Notes: generated by a model from the letters alone, not told the origin. A stretch of DNA of 22,301 bases from Candidatus Moranbacteria bacterium UBA1302 (GCA_002307715.1 DBUA01000034.1:8875-31175), one strand, 5' to 3'; positions 8,981 through 16,213 are shown, counted from the stretch's first letter. Made by a program: numbers and translations.

Positions 8981-9094
8981 TTACCCTTGGCGCTGCTTAT
9001 GCTTCGGAGTCGTGCAAATAACGTAGAGAACTCCCTTGCGCTTGACGATTTTGCAATGCGCACAGATTTTCTTGACCGATGCTCGTACCTTCAT
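8981..9094 (-). CDS. rpmJ: ribosomal protein bL36 (L36)
   Basis: A 37-residue large-subunit protein, starting MKVRASVKKICAHCKIVKRK and ending KQRQG. The zinc ligands of the family are present: C11, C14, C27 and H32. It ends with TAA at 8981. It sits 29 nt after infA and 64 nt before rpsM, exactly as in most bacteria. Confidence 0.96.
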   Translation of the reverse strand: MKVRASVKKICAHCKIVKRKGVLYVICTTPKHKQRQG

Positions 9095-9123
9095 AAGACT
9101 CTACTATAAACTAAAAATCGGGA

Positions 9124-9345
9124 TTACCTATTGCGCAACACAATCCGCCCTTTGGAAAGATCGTACGGGCTCATCTCGAGCGTTACACGATCTCCAGGAA
9201 GCAGACGAATGTAATGCACCCGCATCCGACCAGAGATATGCGCAAGTACTTCATGACCATTGTCTAATCGAACGCGAAACGTCGTACTTGGCAATGATTC
9301 TAAAACCTCACCCTCGACTCGGATCATTTCCTTATTGTTGGCCAT
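9124..9345 (-). CDS. infA: translation initiation factor IF-1
   Basis: IF-1 occupies the A site of the 30S subunit during initiation. From the ATG at 9345 it is 73 residues with the single S1/OB fold of the family: IRVEGEVLESLPSTTFRVRL, GHEVLAHISGRMR, IRLLPGDRVTLEMSPYDLSK and GRIVLRNR. The open frame continues upstream to 9429, but the extra residues do not resemble IF-1. It is the first gene of the ribosomal operon, with a leader of about 155 nt after the promoter at 9507-9535. secY, adk and map, which often precede infA, are not here; isoprenoid genes lie upstream instead. Confidence 0.97.
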   Translation of the reverse strand: MANNKEMIRVEGEVLESLPSTTFRVRLDNGHEVLAHISGRMRVHYIRLLPGDRVTLEMSPYDLSKGRIVLRNR

Positions 9346-9500
9346 ACTATGCTTTTTTTGTGCTTTGCAAAGCGATACCGGATGCGAGAGATTCCGCAAA
9401 CGAAAAAACAGAGAAGTCTCGGCAAGCAATCAATCCTCATTCCTGAAACAGCTGTTGATTACCCTCTCTTTACCTGTATCCTATGCGATTTTTCAACGTA
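9346..9500 (-). promoter_or_regulatory. leader of the infA-rpsI operon
   Basis: About 155 nt between the inferred transcription start and the infA ATG. It holds a short self-complementary block GCTTTGCAAAGC close to the gene. No Rfam family is recognised by eye and no terminator-like T run was found. Confidence 0.4.
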
Positions 9501-9506
9501 ACCTGT

Positions 9507-9535
9507 ATTGTAGAGGAGTATATGTTTTTTGTCAA
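9507..9535 (-). promoter_or_regulatory. promoter of the infA-rpsI operon
   Basis: Minus strand TTGACA (9530-9535), 17-nt spacer, TACAAT (9507-9512). This is one of the closest matches to the sigma-70 consensus in the window, placed between the uppS stop and infA. Confidence 0.85.
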
Positions 9536-9621
9536 ACCCTCTGAGAAAACCCCGACAAATATCTCTCAAAAAACATCTTTTCCGTCCTATTTTCTCGTTT
9601 TTCAAAGGAAAATTGACAATC

Positions 9622-10338
9622 TCATTTCCCGAAGCGTCGGCCTCGCATAGCATAATCAGTTATCGCTTCTTCAAACGCCTTCGGACCGAAATCCGGGTAA
9701 AAAGACTCAGAAAAGAACAACTGGCTATTGGCAATATCCCACATCATAAATCCGGCAGAGAGATGTGGTTCCCCACCCGTCCGAATTAAAAAATCCACTG
9801 GAGGCATATCATTCGTCATCAAATGACGCTTGATCATACTATCAGTCACCTCTTCACCAGCATGAAGATTATCAGCAATCTTCCGGATAGCAAGTTTCAT
9901 CTCATCATCACCGCTATATGCCAAAAAGAAATTCAAAAAATTCCCATCATAATCGCTCGTCGCCTGCAGACATCGATACATGACATCCTTAAGCTCATTC
10001 GGGAACTGTTCTTCCCAACGTCCGATAAAACGTATATGGACACGATGGCGATGGATATCATCGCTTTTGATGAGATCTTCAAAATGCTGCTGGTATATCC
10101 GAAGCAACTCGCGGCTTTCTGCGACGGGCCGCTTTTTCAGATTCTCAATTGATGACCCCCAGAAAGACAGCTCTCGGATGCCCATTCGCAATGCCTCACG
10201 AACTAATTGTTCGGTATTTTTCGCACCGAATTCATGCCCTTCCCAAGGTTTCAAATGATGTTCAGCAGCCCAGCGGCGATTTCCATCAGGGATAATTACA
10301 ACATGATTCGGAAGCCGTTCCAATTCAATAGAAGCCAT
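9622..10338 (-). CDS. uppS: cis-prenyltransferase (UppS-like, polyprenyl diphosphate synthase)
   Basis: Adds isopentenyl units in cis to make the long polyprenyl diphosphate used as lipid carrier for cell-envelope sugars. From the ATG at 10338 it is 238 residues, the family norm. Motifs: PDGNRRWA (D18 is the catalytic Asp), FWGSSIENLKKRPVAE (the F-S-T-E-N-W region) and RTGGEPHLSAGFMMW (R186, E190, S194). The position equivalent to E. coli Arg200 is His192, a departure in an IPP-binding residue that may be a clade trait. A TTG five codons upstream overlaps the TGA of the trans-synthetase, but the ATG is preferred. It follows that gene by 11 nt, so the two are probably one operon. Confidence 0.93.
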   Translation of the reverse strand: MASIELERLPNHVVIIPDGNRRWAAEHHLKPWEGHEFGAKNTEQLVREALRMGIRELSFWGSSIENLKKRPVAESRELLRIYQQHFEDLIKSDDIHRHRVHIRFIGRWEEQFPNELKDVMYRCLQATSDYDGNFLNFFLAYSGDDEMKLAIRKIADNLHAGEEVTDSMIKRHLMTNDMPPVDFLIRTGGEPHLSAGFMMWDIANSQLFFSESFYPDFGPKAFEEAITDYAMRGRRFGK

Positions 10339-10349
10339 AACAATAAAAA

Positions 10350-11426
10350 TCAACGATCACGATCCAACATATATTCAGCAATCCCAGACAAAAACTCATG
10401 CGCCCGCGGATCGATTTTTCCACGAAGCCGTTCCAAAGCCGCTTTCCCTTCAGCGATATATCGAATCGACAACGATCGAGCGCCAGCCAAAGCACCGGAC
10501 ATTTCCATAATCGAGCGGAATGCTGCCACGTCATCGAGCGTCATCGCATCACCAAGGCCTAAAATATGCTTCAGCCTGTCCCGTTGGCTATTGTCAGCCT
10601 CTTTCAAAGCCAATGAAACAAGCAGTGTGATCTTCCCTTCAGCGATATCAGATCCTATCGGCTTCCCGATGCGTTCTTCTGAACCGAATACGCCAAGAAT
10701 ATCGTCTTGAATCTGAAAAGCGATACCGAGCGGTATAGCATATGCCGACAAATCTTCAAGAAGCTCAGGTGTCGCGCCCGCTAATACAGCACCAAGATGG
10801 AGCGGCCCTTCCACGGTATATTTAGCGGTTTTATTGACATACATCTTAAGAATCTCTTCTTCAGTCGCATCACGCTTATATTCCATGTAAACATCCCGAG
10901 CCTGTCCAATGACCGTGAACGAGACGATATTCTGAAGCTTAGAGAGCGTTTTAAAAACAAGTTCCTTATCAAAGGGCGCACGAAAAATGATATCATTTCC
11001 GAATGCGAAAAGCATATCTCCCATAATGAGCGCTATCGACTCGCCGAAATGCTCCGCATCCTTGTCCGGAAAGAATCGCTTGGAATAATCGGTATAACGG
11101 CTATGGAGTGTCGGGACGCCATGGCGGATAGCGTCACGGTCGATGATATCATCATGCACCAACAAGAATGCATGGATAAGCTCAACAGCGACTGTCGTAT
11201 CAATAATCTTCTCCTCTTCGCGGCCGCCTGCAGCGAGATAGCCATAATACATGAGCGCTGCTCGAAGTCGCTTACCGCCGGAAAGCACCAATTCACGCAT
11301 ATGACTGATCGATTCAGCCACAAGGTCATCTTCTTTCCCGGCCTCAGCAATCACCGTATCGAAATATGAGGCGATTTTCGGGTCAAGACGTTCCTTAAAC
11401 GATTTGAGCTCTTGTCTGACATCCAT
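10350..11426 (-). CDS. trans-polyprenyl (FPP/GGPP-type) diphosphate synthetase
   Basis: All-alpha isoprenyl synthetase that condenses allylic diphosphates with IPP. It is 358 residues. Seen motifs: GGKRLR (50-55, IPP binding), first Asp-rich motif HDDIIDRD (91-98), GQARDVY near 174-180, KTAKYT (199-204) and second motif QDDILGVFG (240-248) with GKPIGSD. The second motif has DDILG in place of DDxxD, as in several bacterial GGPP-type enzymes, so chain length cannot be fixed by eye. Its product would prime the UppS-like enzyme encoded next. A promoter is seen at 11465-11493. The start is the only ATG near the conserved N-terminus. Confidence 0.93.
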   Translation of the reverse strand: MDVRQELKSFKERLDPKIASYFDTVIAEAGKEDDLVAESISHMRELVLSGGKRLRAALMYYGYLAAGGREEEKIIDTTVAVELIHAFLLVHDDIIDRDAIRHGVPTLHSRYTDYSKRFFPDKDAEHFGESIALIMGDMLFAFGNDIIFRAPFDKELVFKTLSKLQNIVSFTVIGQARDVYMEYKRDATEEEILKMYVNKTAKYTVEGPLHLGAVLAGATPELLEDLSAYAIPLGIAFQIQDDILGVFGSEERIGKPIGSDIAEGKITLLVSLALKEADNSQRDRLKHILGLGDAMTLDDVAAFRSIMEMSGALAGARSLSIRYIAEGKAALERLRGKIDPRAHEFLSGIAEYMLDRDR

Positions 11427-11464
11427 AAATACATACTGCCATACGAATAGATAACGCGTTTACG

Positions 11465-11493
11465 ATGATAGCACGAGGGGCAACCGCGGACAA
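11465..11493 (-). promoter_or_regulatory. promoter of the isoprenoid gene pair
   Basis: Minus strand TTGTCC (11488-11493), 17-nt spacer, TATCAT (11465-11470) with TG one base upstream of the -10 box (extended -10). Confidence 0.55.
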
Positions 11494-11512
11494 GTATCAG
11501 AAACGGTCCAGT

Positions 11513-12226
11513 TCAAAATTGCAAATACTCAAGATACTTACGGTATAGTTCGTAGGTCGCACGAAGATCACGGGAATTATAACGCGCGATGTCAGCGCCA
11601 CGCCCCTTGTCGAAAAGCATCTTCACATCATCGCCATCCACACCCTGACTCTTAGGACTCTCGATGCCGAACGCCCGGCACCACAGGTGCAAACTCCCCT
11701 TCTTACGCATCGCCCCGTAGAACGTCAATTGGTCGAAGAGGTCAATATGTCGTGCATTGGACGGATGATAGTTGAGATATTTATTGGCAAGAAGATTCTT
11801 GGTTGGCCGAATGCCATGCACCGCCGAACGCACCATAAGGAACGGCACGTCGAACTGCCGGCCATTGAAAGTAACAAACGTATCATACTTCTCTACTACC
11901 TCCCAGAACTTCTGGAGCATTTCCTTCTCCGTCATCACCTCGAACTTATAGCCATCTTCTTCAAAACTCTTTTCTTCTTTCTTGGGTGACGATTGGAAAT
12001 ACACCGCGCCCTTTTCGCGCTCGCCATCATACATGCCAATCGCCACAATCTGTCCGGTGAGCGGCGAGAAACCCATACCATTCTTGAGATCTTCTAGCGC
12101 TGCCGTATAACTCTCACTGCTCTCGGACTCGCGTTTGATCCAATGTGTGAGCACGTCTTGACTCGTTCCATCAAGACTATCAAAATCCTCGCCAACGGTT
12201 TCTATATCGAAAATAAGAGTAGACAT
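11513..12226 (-). CDS. DEDD-type 3'-5' exonuclease (PolB-exonuclease-like, RNase H fold)
   Basis: Predicted stand-alone 3'-5' nuclease resembling the proofreading domain of B-family polymerases. From the ATG at 12226 it is 237 residues. Exo I: LIFDIET (D7, E9). Exo II: TFNGRQFDVPFL (D126). Exo III: YNSRDLRATYELY (D220, the YxxxD form). LWCRAFGIESPKSQGVDG before Exo III is typical of this family. The metal-binding acidic set is complete, so it should be active; whether it acts on DNA or RNA is unknown. There is no polymerase domain. An upstream in-frame extension to 12253 lacks similarity and is ignored. It lies 86 nt upstream of the isoprenoid operon and probably has its own weak promoter near the upstream terminator. 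Confidence 0.88.
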   Translation of the reverse strand: MSTLIFDIETVGEDFDSLDGTSQDVLTHWIKRESESSESYTAALEDLKNGMGFSPLTGQIVAIGMYDGEREKGAVYFQSSPKKEEKSFEEDGYKFEVMTEKEMLQKFWEVVEKYDTFVTFNGRQFDVPFLMVRSAVHGIRPTKNLLANKYLNYHPSNARHIDLFDQLTFYGAMRKKGSLHLWCRAFGIESPKSQGVDGDDVKMLFDKGRGADIARYNSRDLRATYELYRKYLEYLQF

Positions 12227-12284
12227 AAGAAAGCGATAACTCACAAAAAACATTCCCGCAACACTTCTAGTGTATCATACAATA

Positions 12285-12322
12285 CAAAAAATCGTCCTGA
12301 ACATTTTTAATGCTCAGGACGA
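12285..12322 (-). terminator. intrinsic terminator of the orphan gene
   Basis: A 9-bp perfect stem (TCGTCCTGA at 12292-12300 with 12314-12322) and a 13-nt loop, followed on the minus strand by six Ts (12291-12286). It lies 6 nt after the stop codon. Confidence 0.88.
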
Positions 12323-12328
12323 AAATTG

Positions 12329-12844
12329 CTAAGCTGCACCCGACATTTTTTGTATACGACGACGGCACAAAAATAATCCCCGAAGCATATTCATTCCAGA
12401 AAACGGCCCCTCAAAAAATGACTCATACATATTCGATTGAGGATACATCAACACTCGTTCAGGACGATCTTTAAACCGTGAAACTAACCTACTGATAACA
12501 TCAAAATCATCGAAGCCTACCAAAATATTCCATCCTTGGAATATTGCCCATTCGGCCATACTGATGCTATCAACCGCTATGAACCGATCATACATATCAT
12601 TGCCATTCTCCGCATACCACAACGGCACAACGAGCGAAGTTCCTTTGGTGACACCTCTAGAAACAATGATATCCACGTCAGGACACTCATCCAAAATACG
12701 ATCGACACAAGTATTTTCAATTACCTTGTCGGATAACCAAAACGCTTTTACAACAGAACTGACTTCTACAAGAAGATCGGTGACACGACGCGTCGATCCA
12801 ACATGGTGCGTCATGAAATCTGCCTTGAAACATATTTCAATCAT
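12329..12844 (-). CDS. unrecognised 171-residue soluble protein (orphan)
   Basis: I do not recognise a family. It has no membrane segment or signal peptide. It looks alpha/beta: strands such as DVDIIVSRG (about residues 56-64) and NILVGFDDFDVISRLV (about 105-120) alternate with helices. It ends in a basic tail LFLCRRRIQKMSGAA. The DVDIIVSRG loop recalls the Rossmann-like sensor domain of PrpR, but the resemblance is too short to rely on. Expression signals are strong: a TTGACA promoter, GGGAGG 6 nt before the ATG (12851-12856), and a terminator at the stop. Many neighbours lack a Shine-Dalgarno. It lies between the exonuclease and tRNA-Glu, where the tRNA-rpmG-Trp cluster usually continues to secE-nusG, so it may be an inserted gene. 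Confidence 0.75.
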   Translation of the reverse strand: MIEICFKADFMTHHVGSTRRVTDLLVEVSSVVKAFWLSDKVIENTCVDRILDECPDVDIIVSRGVTKGTSLVVPLWYAENGNDMYDRFIAVDSISMAEWAIFQGWNILVGFDDFDVISRLVSRFKDRPERVLMYPQSNMYESFFEGPFSGMNMLRGLFLCRRRIQKMSGAA

Positions 12845-12880
12845 GGACTTCCTCCCTTATATTTGTAAAGAACAAGAATA

Positions 12881-12910
12881 AATATATATCACATCTTCAT
12901 AAATTGTCAA
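12881..12910 (-). promoter_or_regulatory. promoter of the orphan gene
   Basis: Minus strand TTGACA (12905-12910), then TATATT (12881-12886, 18-nt spacer) or TATATA (12883-12888, 16-nt spacer). The surroundings are AT-rich. Confidence 0.75.
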
Positions 12911-12968
12911 GATGGTGCACGTGCGAAATAACGAAAAACAAATACCTGCTCAATTCCCCTTAATACAA

Positions 12969-13007
12969 AAAATAAATCCCGAGAGTAAACCCGGGATTTA
13001 TTTTTTA
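12969..13007 (-). terminator. terminator after the tRNA array
   Basis: A 13-bp perfect stem (AAAATAAATCCCG at 12969-12981 with 12992-13004) and a 10-nt loop. A/T tracts on both sides make it able to work in either direction. It lies just after tRNA-Glu and isolates the array from the orphan gene. Confidence 0.85.
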
Positions 13008-13010
13008 CTG

Positions 13011-13082
13011 TAGCCCTAAGGGGAATCGAACCCCTCTTTTCTCCGTGAGAGGGAGATGTCCTAGCCGATAGACGATAGGGCC
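13011..13082 (-). tRNA. tRNA-Glu (CTC)
   Basis: A 72-nt cloverleaf. The acceptor GGCCCTA pairs with TAGGGCT (first pair G-U) and the discriminator is A. The anticodon stem is TCTCC/GGAGA with loop CTCTCAC, giving anticodon CTC. The T-arm is AGGGG-TTCGATT-CCCCT. No CCA is encoded. It is the last gene of the array, 15 nt after tRNA-Trp. Confidence 0.95.
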
Positions 13083-13097
13083 TCTTTTTTTCTCCTG

Positions 13098-13168
13098 CAG
13101 GGGCGGTAGGAATCGAACCCACGCAAACGGTTTTGGAGACCGTTGTACTACCATTATACGACGCCCCC
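13098..13168 (-). tRNA. tRNA-Trp (CCA)
   Basis: A 71-nt cloverleaf. The acceptor GGGGGCG pairs with CGCCCCT (first pair G-U) and the discriminator is G, as expected for Trp. The anticodon loop CTCCAAA gives CCA. The 3' CCA is not encoded. It follows rpmG, as in the conserved rpmG-Trp-secE-nusG cluster of bacteria. A Trp tRNA reading only UGG agrees with UGA being a stop. Confidence 0.96.
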
Positions 13169-13190
13169 GTTCCACTGTTATATGTCCTGC

Positions 13191-13244
13191 CGACAAGAGA
13201 AAATCCCGAGCATTCGGGATTCTCGCCCGAGAAAAAGCTTGTCG
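13191..13244 (-). terminator. nested hairpin after rpmG, possible terminator or processing site
   Basis: An inner 8-bp stem AATCCCGA/TCGGGATT (13202-13221) with loop GCAT lies inside an outer 7-bp stem CGACAAG/CTTGTCG (13191-13197 with 13238-13244). It starts directly at the rpmG stop. On the minus strand the inner stem is followed by TTCTCTT, a weak T run, so it may attenuate or mark cleavage between rpmG and tRNA-Trp. Confidence 0.5.
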
Positions 13245-13385
13245 CTATTTGCTCTCAGCGTGGACAGTATTTTTCTGACAGAAGCGACAATACTTGCTCA
13301 ACTCCAACTTTTCTTTCACCTTCTTCTTATTGCGCTTAGTGTAATGCGTAATCCGGCCGCAGCTCGAACACTTGAGCTTTGCCAT
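13245..13385 (-). CDS. rpmG: ribosomal protein bL33 (L33), zinc form
   Basis: A 46-residue large-subunit protein. Four cysteines (C6, C9, C33, C36) form the zinc site of the C+ form. KLELSKYCRFCQKNTVH is the family's C-terminal signature. The ATG at 13385 is preferred; an in-frame ATG seven codons earlier (13406) is possible but would add atypical residues. It lies between tRNA-Thr(TGT) and tRNA-Trp, its usual place in bacteria. Confidence 0.96.
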   Translation of the reverse strand: MAKLKCSSCGRITHYTKRNKKKVKEKLELSKYCRFCQKNTVHAESK

Positions 13386-13485
13386 GTTTTCCTTGATCTT
13401 TCCCATAACATTCCGATTAAAACGAAAAAATACGCTTGTCGTAAGCCTCCCTACTCTACGCGATAATCCGGTATTCGTCAATATG

Positions 13486-13558
13486 AGCCACCCGTCGGGC
13501 TCGAACCGACGACCCACGGTTTACAAAACCGTTGCTCTACCAACTGAGCTAGGGTGGC
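13486..13558 (-). tRNA. tRNA-Thr (TGT)
   Basis: A 73-nt cloverleaf. The acceptor is GCCACCC/GGGTGGC and the discriminator T. The D-arm is GCTCAGTTGGTAGAGC. The anticodon loop TTTGTAA gives TGT, and the T-arm is GTCGG-TTCGAGC-CCGAC. No CCA is encoded. Confidence 0.97.
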
Positions 13559-13585
13559 ATAAAGAAAATGTCCCACTCTCGGCAC

Positions 13586-13626
13586 GCAGGGAATCGATGA
13601 AATGGAATATCATCGATTCCCTGCGC
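13586..13626. repeat. perfect 16-bp inverted repeat in the Tyr-Thr spacer
   Basis: CGCAGGGAATCGATGA (13586-13601) and its exact complement (13611-13626) surround a 9-nt loop. No T run follows on either strand, so it is not a standard terminator. It would form a very stable hairpin in the tRNA precursor. A smaller TATCCG-CTAA-CGGATA hairpin lies next to it (13651-13666). Confidence 0.85.
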
Positions 13627-13670
13627 CGATTATCCGTTCATGCGAACTGTATCCGCTAACGGATATTGGT

Positions 13671-13752
13671 GGGCAGGGAGGGATTCGAACCCCCGTAGCC
13701 CGAAGGCGACAGATTTACAGTCTGCTGCGATTGACCGCTCCGCCACCTGCCC
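13671..13752 (-). tRNA. tRNA-Tyr (GTA)
   Basis: An 82-nt class II tRNA. The acceptor is GGGCAGG/CCTGCCC and the discriminator A. The anticodon loop CTGTAAA gives GTA. It has a long variable arm (CGCCTTCGGGCTAC region) and the T-arm GGGGG-TTCGAAT-CCCTC. A 3' CCA is encoded directly after (13668-13670), unlike the other four tRNAs here, although the match may be chance. Confidence 0.97.
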
Positions 13753-13786
13753 ATTCTTTCTTCTCCATCTCTTCACATTCCATCTG

Positions 13787-13859
13787 AGCCGTTGACCAGG
13801 ATCGAACTGGTGACCCCCACCTTACCATGGTGGTGCTCTACCGACTGAGCTACAACGGC
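13787..13859 (-). tRNA. tRNA-Thr (GGT)
   Basis: A 73-nt cloverleaf. The acceptor is GCCGTTG/CAACGGC and the discriminator T. The D-arm is GCTCAGTCGGTAGAGC. The anticodon loop ATGGTAA gives GGT, and the T-arm is ACCAG-TTCGATC-CTGGT. No CCA is encoded. It is the first gene of the array, about 15 nt after the predicted transcription start. Confidence 0.97.
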
Positions 13860-13880
13860 GTAATCAGGATATGCCTTCCC

Positions 13881-13909
13881 ATCATATCCGATATTCAAGC
13901 TCCTTTCAA
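13881..13909 (-). promoter_or_regulatory. promoter of the tRNA-rpmG array
   Basis: Minus strand TTGAAA (13904-13909), 17-nt spacer, TATGAT (13881-13886). It lies in the 61 nt between the TPR gene stop and tRNA-Thr(GGT). Confidence 0.75.
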
Positions 13910-13920
13910 CCCCTCGAAAA

Positions 13921-14715
13921 TCAATCGCGCTGATCAATCAGCAACCGCTCCAAACGGCGTATCTTCAATTTCACTGTCCGATGCGTCGGAGATAGCCGTA
14001 ACACTTGGCGATAACACTCTTTAGCATCCTTGGCATTCCCCTTCTCCAAATAATAATCGCCCAGCGCTTCATAGGCTGTATGATCCTTCGGATTGGCTGA
14101 TATACGAACGATAAGTGATTCTTCACGATCAGTGTCAACCGATGATTTCCGACGAACTGATGGCTGTTCCTGATGCATCAATGGCTGCTCAGGGCCAGGA
14201 CCCGCAGGCTGGATAAGACGACTCCGACTCGACGAAGACGCTTCTAAAACGGTTTCTTCCGACTGGACTCTTTGATCCTGCTTTTCCAAACCGTCTGTAA
14301 TCTCTCCTTCAACACGCTGAGGAACAGCATGTTCGGAAAATTTGCGAAAACGTCCGAAGAATGAATCGCTTCTTTCAGCACGCCTCGGTGCGGCAACAGC
14401 GGTGTCCACCACATCCTCCGATACCTCTTCTGCTATTGCTGGTGACTTCTGCGTTTCCAGTCGTTTTTCTTTGATGGAACGAAGCTGATCATTTAACGCA
14501 TTGTGGACACGCAATGATGAAACCTTGAAGCGCTGCATGATTTTTTCCATGATACGGAGGATGAATTCATGCATCCACGATATCTGTGCAGTCTCGTTTT
14601 CCATTCCAGACATTCTCTTTTGCACGAGCGGATCAGCGCCCTTACGGGAAAGATACCACAAAAGGAACGCAAGAGAACATATAACTATGATGGGGGGGAC
14701 AATGAGATACCACAT
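13921..14715 (-). CDS. single-pass membrane protein with C-terminal TPR
   Basis: A 264-residue protein. One N-terminal membrane segment (about residues 3-22, WYLIVPPIIVICSLAFLLWY) is followed by a basic stretch, so the body is probably cytoplasmic. The middle, about residues 85-205, is low-complexity, charged and rich in Ser, Gln and Glu, and probably disordered. Near the C-terminus one tetratricopeptide unit is plain (AYEALGDYYLEKGNAKDAKE, then CYRQVLRLSP), ending in a basic helix. TPRs bind protein partners; the partner is unknown. It starts 64 nt after tsf and may be read from the rpsB promoter. No Shine-Dalgarno is visible. Confidence 0.82.
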   Translation of the reverse strand: MWYLIVPPIIVICSLAFLLWYLSRKGADPLVQKRMSGMENETAQISWMHEFILRIMEKIMQRFKVSSLRVHNALNDQLRSIKEKRLETQKSPAIAEEVSEDVVDTAVAAPRRAERSDSFFGRFRKFSEHAVPQRVEGEITDGLEKQDQRVQSEETVLEASSSSRSRLIQPAGPGPEQPLMHQEQPSVRRKSSVDTDREESLIVRISANPKDHTAYEALGDYYLEKGNAKDAKECYRQVLRLSPTHRTVKLKIRRLERLLIDQRD

Positions 14716-14779
14716 GTCGCTGCAGATGTATCATTGGCTGATTATGGCGACTTCGGAGACAAACGTTCTTTCTACATCT

Positions 14780-15364
14780 TTAAAGCGCGTACCGAACAAA
14801 TCCTCCGACCTGGATATTCTCTCCAATCTTATGGATATTTTCAGTGATAAGCGCTCCGACCGTCTTCGACGGATCCTTCACAAACGACTGGGTAAGCAAA
14901 GCAAGGTCATTACGGAATTTCTGCTCTTTTCCAGCAAGAATCTTCTCCAGCATTTCGGCAGGCTTTCCTTCTTGCGCAAGCTGTTCTATCCAAATCGCTT
15001 TCTCTTTCTCAATCAATTCAGCTGAAACATCTTCCGGCTTCACGAATTGCGGAGCGGCAGCCGTGATATGCATAGCGATATCATGTGCAAGCGCCCGAAA
15101 ATCCTCATTACGCGCTACGAAATCCGTTTCACAAAAAAGCTTCACCAATGCGCCGATACGATCGTTGGAATGGATGTACGACACGACAATACCTTCATGC
15201 GTCTCGCGATCACCTTTTTTGAGGGCCTTATCTTGACCGCGCTTGCGGAGAATATCGATAGCCTTCGCTTCATCGCCCGCAGCTTCATCGAGTGCTTTCT
15301 TCACATCAACGATACCCGCGCCTGTCTTCTCGCGCAATGCTTTTACTTGTTCCATCTGACTCAT
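14780..15364 (-). CDS. tsf: translation elongation factor EF-Ts, short form
   Basis: Guanine-nucleotide exchange factor for EF-Tu. The N-terminal UBA-like domain (VKALREKTGAGIVDVKKAL, then DEAKAIDILRKRG) and the TDFVARNEDF motif that contacts EF-Tu are intact. It is 194 residues, against about 280 in E. coli, so it has a single core subdomain, like the short EF-Ts of Thermus and many CPR bacteria. The C-terminal IQVGGFVRYAL matches the family. It lies 45 nt after rpsB, its standard partner. Confidence 0.97.
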   Translation of the reverse strand: MSQMEQVKALREKTGAGIVDVKKALDEAAGDEAKAIDILRKRGQDKALKKGDRETHEGIVVSYIHSNDRIGALVKLFCETDFVARNEDFRALAHDIAMHITAAAPQFVKPEDVSAELIEKEKAIWIEQLAQEGKPAEMLEKILAGKEQKFRNDLALLTQSFVKDPSKTVGALITENIHKIGENIQVGGFVRYAL

Positions 15365-15409
15365 AAGAATTTCGTATGCGTTAGTTTGCGATTCTTCATC
15401 CGCATGCTC

Positions 15410-16213
15410 TTATGCGGCTGTTTCTTTCGTCTTTGATGCGACTTTCGCTGCAACAACAGCCTTCCCTAATACACTAAAAACGAAACGGAGGGATGAGAGT
15501 GCATCATCATTGGCAGGAATCGGATAATCGATCCGGCTCGGATCGGCGTTAGTATCGACAATGCCGACCAACGGAATACGCATCTTGCGAGCTTCATCGA
15601 TGACGAGTCCTGCCTCTTTAACATCTGCGATTACGATGACGCCAGGGAGCTCCTGCATATGACGGATACCGCCGACTTTCTTCACAAGACGCTCGATTTC
15701 CTCTGTCTTCTTGCTCTGCTCAAACTTGGTATACTTCTTGAACTCACCGCGCTCGGATTTTTCTTGAGAGTCAACCAGATGGCGAGCTCGTCCGCGAATC
15801 ATGCTGAAATTCGTCAGTGTGCCTCCAAGCCAACGGTCGATGACGAAATGTTCACCAAGACGCTCAGCGATTGAACGAACAGTTGCATGCGTCTGTTTCT
15901 TCATGCCAACAAACAGGATCGGCTTACCGGATTTCGCAACATCCGCCAAGAACTTCCCAGCCATATCAATCTTCTCTGCGGCCTTTTCCAAATCGATGAT
16001 ATTGATATTCTTCCGAGTCGTATAGATATACGGGTCCATTTTCGGATGCCGTCGAGATTTCAAATGGCCAAAATGAACGCCGGCCTTCAGCATCTCCTCT
16101 AAACCGGACTGAAACTTCCCGAAATCAAATTCGGCGAAATAGCTTGCGTCCAAAGTATTCTCTGCATCCTTCCGTTGCTGCGCTGCTGCTTCTGCTGTCA
16201 TTGCTTCCGACAT
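15410..16213 (-). CDS. rpsB: ribosomal protein uS2 (S2)
   Basis: Small-subunit protein on the back of the head, binding late in assembly. Motifs: MLKAGVHFGHLKSRRHPKMD (about residues 41-60), TTRKNINIIDLEKA, GKPILFVGMKKQ, RWLGGTLTNF, LPGVIVIADVKEAGLVIDEA and VGIVDTNADPSRIDYPIPAND. The length is 267 residues with an N-terminal extension of about 30 and an Ala/Lys-rich tail. GAAGGA about 9 nt before the ATG serves as a Shine-Dalgarno. It is the first gene of rpsB-tsf, with its own promoter and a leader of about 150 nt. Confidence 0.98.
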   Translation of the reverse strand: MSEAMTAEAAAQQRKDAENTLDASYFAEFDFGKFQSGLEEMLKAGVHFGHLKSRRHPKMDPYIYTTRKNINIIDLEKAAEKIDMAGKFLADVAKSGKPILFVGMKKQTHATVRSIAERLGEHFVIDRWLGGTLTNFSMIRGRARHLVDSQEKSERGEFKKYTKFEQSKKTEEIERLVKKVGGIRHMQELPGVIVIADVKEAGLVIDEARKMRIPLVGIVDTNADPSRIDYPIPANDDALSSLRFVFSVLGKAVVAAKVASKTKETAA

